A program made the position numbers and the translations under genes. From Chara braunii (Eukaryota; Streptophyta; Charophyceae; Charales; Characeae): a stretch of DNA of 29,602 nucleotides. Positions 27,021 through 29,602 of the stretch are shown here, one piece after another (the stretch's first letter is position 1; every line of letters begins with the position of its first letter). The notes below the pieces were generated by a model that was not told the DNA's origin, did not search any database, and was given only the letters and a program-made list of their open reading frames with translations. The stretch spans positions 4,147,814 to 4,177,415 of the forward strand of contig BFEA01000016.1 of NCBI GenBank assembly GCA_003427395.1, in the 5' to 3' direction.

Positions 27021-29502
27021 TTACGTCACCAAAACGAAGTTGGTCAATTTGTAATCCACTGTGAAGTGCGACTGCGGCAAGCGCTCCCACTGCCGCTCTT
27101 TTGTAGGCCAGGGTTGCCATTGCAGGCGAGCCTGGCTATCCATACTGCATAGCCTGTTCCGTTTGTCCGTCCATATGGTAGCAAAGTTGTCAACAAGTTT
27201 CTGTTTTTTAATTGGGTCTTGCTCTTTTTTTAGGATCTCCCGTAGCTCCTTGTGAGCTTGCTGTGTCTTGGCCGTGATTGTGTCGATTATTGCTATTTGT
27301 GCCTGCATGAATCCAAACGTGTGCTGGTTCCTTTGATATGAACACCTCATTCTCCAGGTCTGCATCAAGATTGTCAATCTGGTGTAGGAGAAGAGGTTAG
27401 ACATAAAGGGGGACCACGTAACATTATCTCGAGCTGTATCCCCGAATAGTAGAGTGCGGGTACACCACGACAAATGTTCATCCGTGAAATAGTGCTAGGC
27501 TGCATCCCACCAACGCCAGAGCTGGGCTACCATCGAACAATCCAATAGGCAGTGCTCCAGGGTGACTCTCTTTCTAGGTGACGAATGAGAACAGTATGAG
27601 CAGATAGGGGAGAGTTCCCCTTTCTGCTCGAGGTCTATCCTGGTGGTCAGCAAGTCCGGTGTCGGTAGACACCTGTGTATAATTTGTCATTGCAAAGCCC
27701 TGTGGCTTGTTGGTTTCAACTTTGCATACATGGACAAGTTGATGTTTTGCAACTGTTGTTTTGTTAGAGGGGAGTCCCTGTCCCATCTGTTTATAATGGT
27801 GTCCCTGACTGGAATTTTTTTTCTACCTCTCCTATATCCATTCTTGACCGTGTATTGCTAGAGATAGAGTAGGTTAGATCCTTCGTCTTTCCATTCCCAT
27901 TCCGTCGGATCGAATGGCAATAGAAGGAGAGGGGTGGATGGTTCATAAAGGAAGAACCCTGCCTTTGGGTCTTCCACAACCCTTATTCTAACAAGACGAG
28001 AGATCGGAAGGGCTTTGTCCAGCTCCTCGACTCTAAGTAGCTTAGACCAACGTTGTCCCGGGTTCACAGGGCTAAAAGCTTGTACTTGGGCTTGGCTGCC
28101 TTCCCCCATTTGGACTTGGTAGACGGACATTGGGAGAGGTAGGTCATCCACTAATGTCACCCAGTCTAGGTCAGAAATGGTTGGTCCAGATCTAAGAGTA
28201 CGGAGCCAGGCCAACGGTATTGCTTCTTGAATTTCTTGCAGACCCTGGGCCATGTTCTTGATTATCCCCATTCTCCTTTTAAGTACGTCCGCTGTTGCCC
28301 AATTTCCCATTTGTGAGTCCCATAGGTCCCCAATCGTGTATATTCCCTTCTTGACACAATTCAGCCATTTGGATTTGTTGCGCAGGGAGAACGGCGAGCC
28401 AGTTTGATCGAGGATCTGGTGGTGACCGAACAGAGGTTGACGCCAAATTTCTTCCCATCTTAATGGTATGGCAGTTCGCTGTGGCCCCCTCTCTCTCCAT
28501 AATCTGATCAGAGTAGTCCACAATGGATCAATGCGGAGATCCTGCTTCGCCCTCGCGGACGGGGAGACATCCGCATCTTTTTTGGGAGGGGCCGGGATTG
28601 ACCAGTGACTGTTGGTTAGCCATCTAAGTGGGTGGACCTGGTGGCTGGAGCAGGAGGGCGGGGCCAAATTGGCAAGCTGAATATGTGCGTACCCAACCCA
28701 AGGGATATCATTTCCCAGCAACAGTTGTACAAGAATTTTGAACATCAGTGCTTTTATTTCTTCTTCCGGATCAATAATCCCCAGTCCACCGTGGGATCTT
28801 CGTTGTATTATAGTCTCCCATGCCACTCTTTTGATGGCTCGTATGTCATTGTGATTATTTTTCCACAGGTAGGCTGTCACTGCCTGTTTGAGTTTTGACA
28901 ACTGTTTACGATTTATTTCCCAAAATGCCACCTTGTACCAGATGGAGGCAAAGATGGCGTTGTTGATGGCTAGAACCCTTCCAACAAGAGAAGTGGGTTT
29001 TGAATCTCATTTCTTCATTCTTTCTACCGCAATACCTACCAATTCCTCACCATGGTTGTCGGGCGGGCCTCGAGCCGTCAGGTTCACCCCTAATACTCTA
29101 ATTGCTGTATCTTCCGGCTTCCGAGCGACTTGTGGGTCCGCTGGCGGAGGGTTGCCATCGGGGCGAAGCCACCAGCCTTCCGTCTTAGTACCCCAGTTCA
29201 CTTTCATGTCTGCGGCAATCTCAAACAGGTGAATGGTATGCTCCTGTGCTCTGGGGCTCTGATCATTGGCTCTGAAGAGAATTGTGAGGTCATCCGCAAA
29301 CAGCGAAGTGACAAGGATCAAGTGAGGCGGAATTTCAGGGACGTCAATTTTTTGGATCTCTGAATTGGCTCTAGTCATAGCTGCTAGTGTTTCCATTACC
29401 AACACAAACAACATAGGTGCTATGGGATCCCCCTGCCTAACCGATCTTTGCAATCGAAACGGGGAGGCGAGGTGACCATTAATCATGATCTGTGTAGCAT
29501 CG
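27021..29502 (-). pseudogene. LINE-3 ORF2: RT motifs B-C, thumb, zf-RVT and C-terminus
   Basis: Reading leftward from 29502: QRSVRQGDPIAPM (motif B), SLFADDLTILF (motif C, about 29289-29300), KVNWGTKTEGWW and RVLGVNLTARG, then from 28931 a 357-codon frame with LSKLKQAVTAYLWK, HGGLGIIDPEEE, RWEEIWRQPLF, IGDLWDSQMGNWA and LLLPFDPTEWEW. A zf-RVT region follows in broken frames (about 27480-27850) with HRCLPTPDLL and ICSYC...EHCLLDC. The C-terminal 150 codons (27021-27473) differ from LINE-1. Compared with LINE-1 it is a diverged relative. Frameshifts occur near 29000, 27857 and 27480, and a stop in the zinc region. Endonuclease and RT motifs before B are absent. Confidence 0.85.
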
Positions 29503-29602
29503 TGTTCGGGTTCGGTGACCGCACCGGAACGTTCGGGACCGAACGCGAACGAGCGCCGAAACTTTCCGAACGCGAACGTAAAAATATTTAAAAAAAAAAA
29601 AA
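29503..29602. repeat. Unknown TTCGG/CGAAC-rich repeat at the right edge
   Basis: The pentamer-like words GTTCGGGTTCGG, CCGAACGCGAACGAGCG and CCGAACGCGAACG occur in both orientations in 75 bp, followed by AATATTT and an A run at the edge. It could be the end of a non-autonomous element or the flank of the LINE-3 insertion. Only 100 bp are visible, so the type is not assigned. Confidence 0.5.

Larger units (their letters stand above)
26505..29502 (-). mobile_element. LINE-3: minus-strand LINE, 5' part missing, inserted in LINE-2 ORF2
   Basis: T26 at 26505-26530 is its poly(A). The 3' UTR (26531-27020) keeps the family ending: a perfect 8-bp stem TGCTAGCG/CGCTAGCA (26552-26559/26580-26587), the block TTCCATCTATTGGTAGGGAG, and GCTGGAATCCAGC. 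ORF2 runs from 29502 to 27021. LINE similarity stops at about 29500, inside RT before motif B, where unrelated TTCGG-rich DNA starts. CATCG lies both before the poly(T) (26500-26504, one base less certain) and at 29498-29502, a possible 5-bp target duplication, which would make this a 5'-truncated insertion. Confidence 0.8.

Overview
This window is a repeat-dense stretch of a eukaryotic nuclear genome. Evidence includes plant-type LTR retrotransposon primer-binding sites for initiator-methionine tRNA, a chromodomain remnant of a Ty3/gypsy chromovirus, L1-clade LINEs with APE endonuclease, reverse transcriptase (RT) and a C-terminal zf-RVT zinc motif, long microsatellites, and assembly gaps. 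Primer-binding sites of this kind and zf-RVT LINEs fit the green lineage, and a large-genome streptophyte alga or plant is my guess, but nothing here proves the species. I recognise no host protein-coding gene, rRNA or full tRNA. Every recognisable coding region belongs to a transposable element, and all of them are broken.

Layout. 1-1371 is the 5' end of an LTR element on the minus strand: LTR 878-1371, then a tRNA-Met-type primer-binding site at 863-874, then a hairpin-dense leader running off the left edge. 1372-3044 is the 5' end of a second minus-strand LTR element, family A: LTR 2006-3044 and primer-binding site 1991-2002. 3045-10750 is a G-depleted block on the plus strand. It holds a 2.1-kb direct duplication (3045-5176 and 8620-10750) around 3.4 kb of T/A-rich spacer, and about 1 kb inside the two copies is identical while the flanks differ by about 4-5%. 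10741-11040 is a CA microsatellite with a 70-N gap. 11041-12492 is the 3' end of a plus-strand family-A element: chromodomain remnant, polypurine tract and 3' LTR. 12493-12750 is microsatellite and A-rich sequence.

12751-23600 is one long plus-strand LINE (LINE-1 here). I interpret it as having a 5' UTR that begins with GC-rich monomers of about 0.3 kb in tandem, then a decayed ORF1 of about 1,000 codons with a CCHC knuckle, a decayed ORF2 of about 1,530 codons (endonuclease, RT, zf-RVT), a 3' UTR with repeated stem-loops, and poly(A). A degenerate 15/16-bp repeat at both outer ends looks like its target-site duplication. 23744-26504 is a minus-strand LINE 3' half (LINE-2), tail-to-tail with LINE-1. 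It is split by a complete solo LTR (24113-25239) with a perfect 5-bp target duplication. 26505-29502 is a third LINE (LINE-3), also minus strand, whose poly(A) lies inside ORF2 of LINE-2. The right edge (29503-29602) is an unknown TTCGG/CGAAC-rich repeat.

The most interesting signals are the 3'-terminal LINE stem-loops, whose sequences differ between the three LINEs while pairing is kept, the apparent tandem-monomer 5' UTR of LINE-1, the unfamiliar C-terminal domain of its ORF1, the identity island in the 2.1-kb duplication, and the hairpin-dense leader at the left edge.
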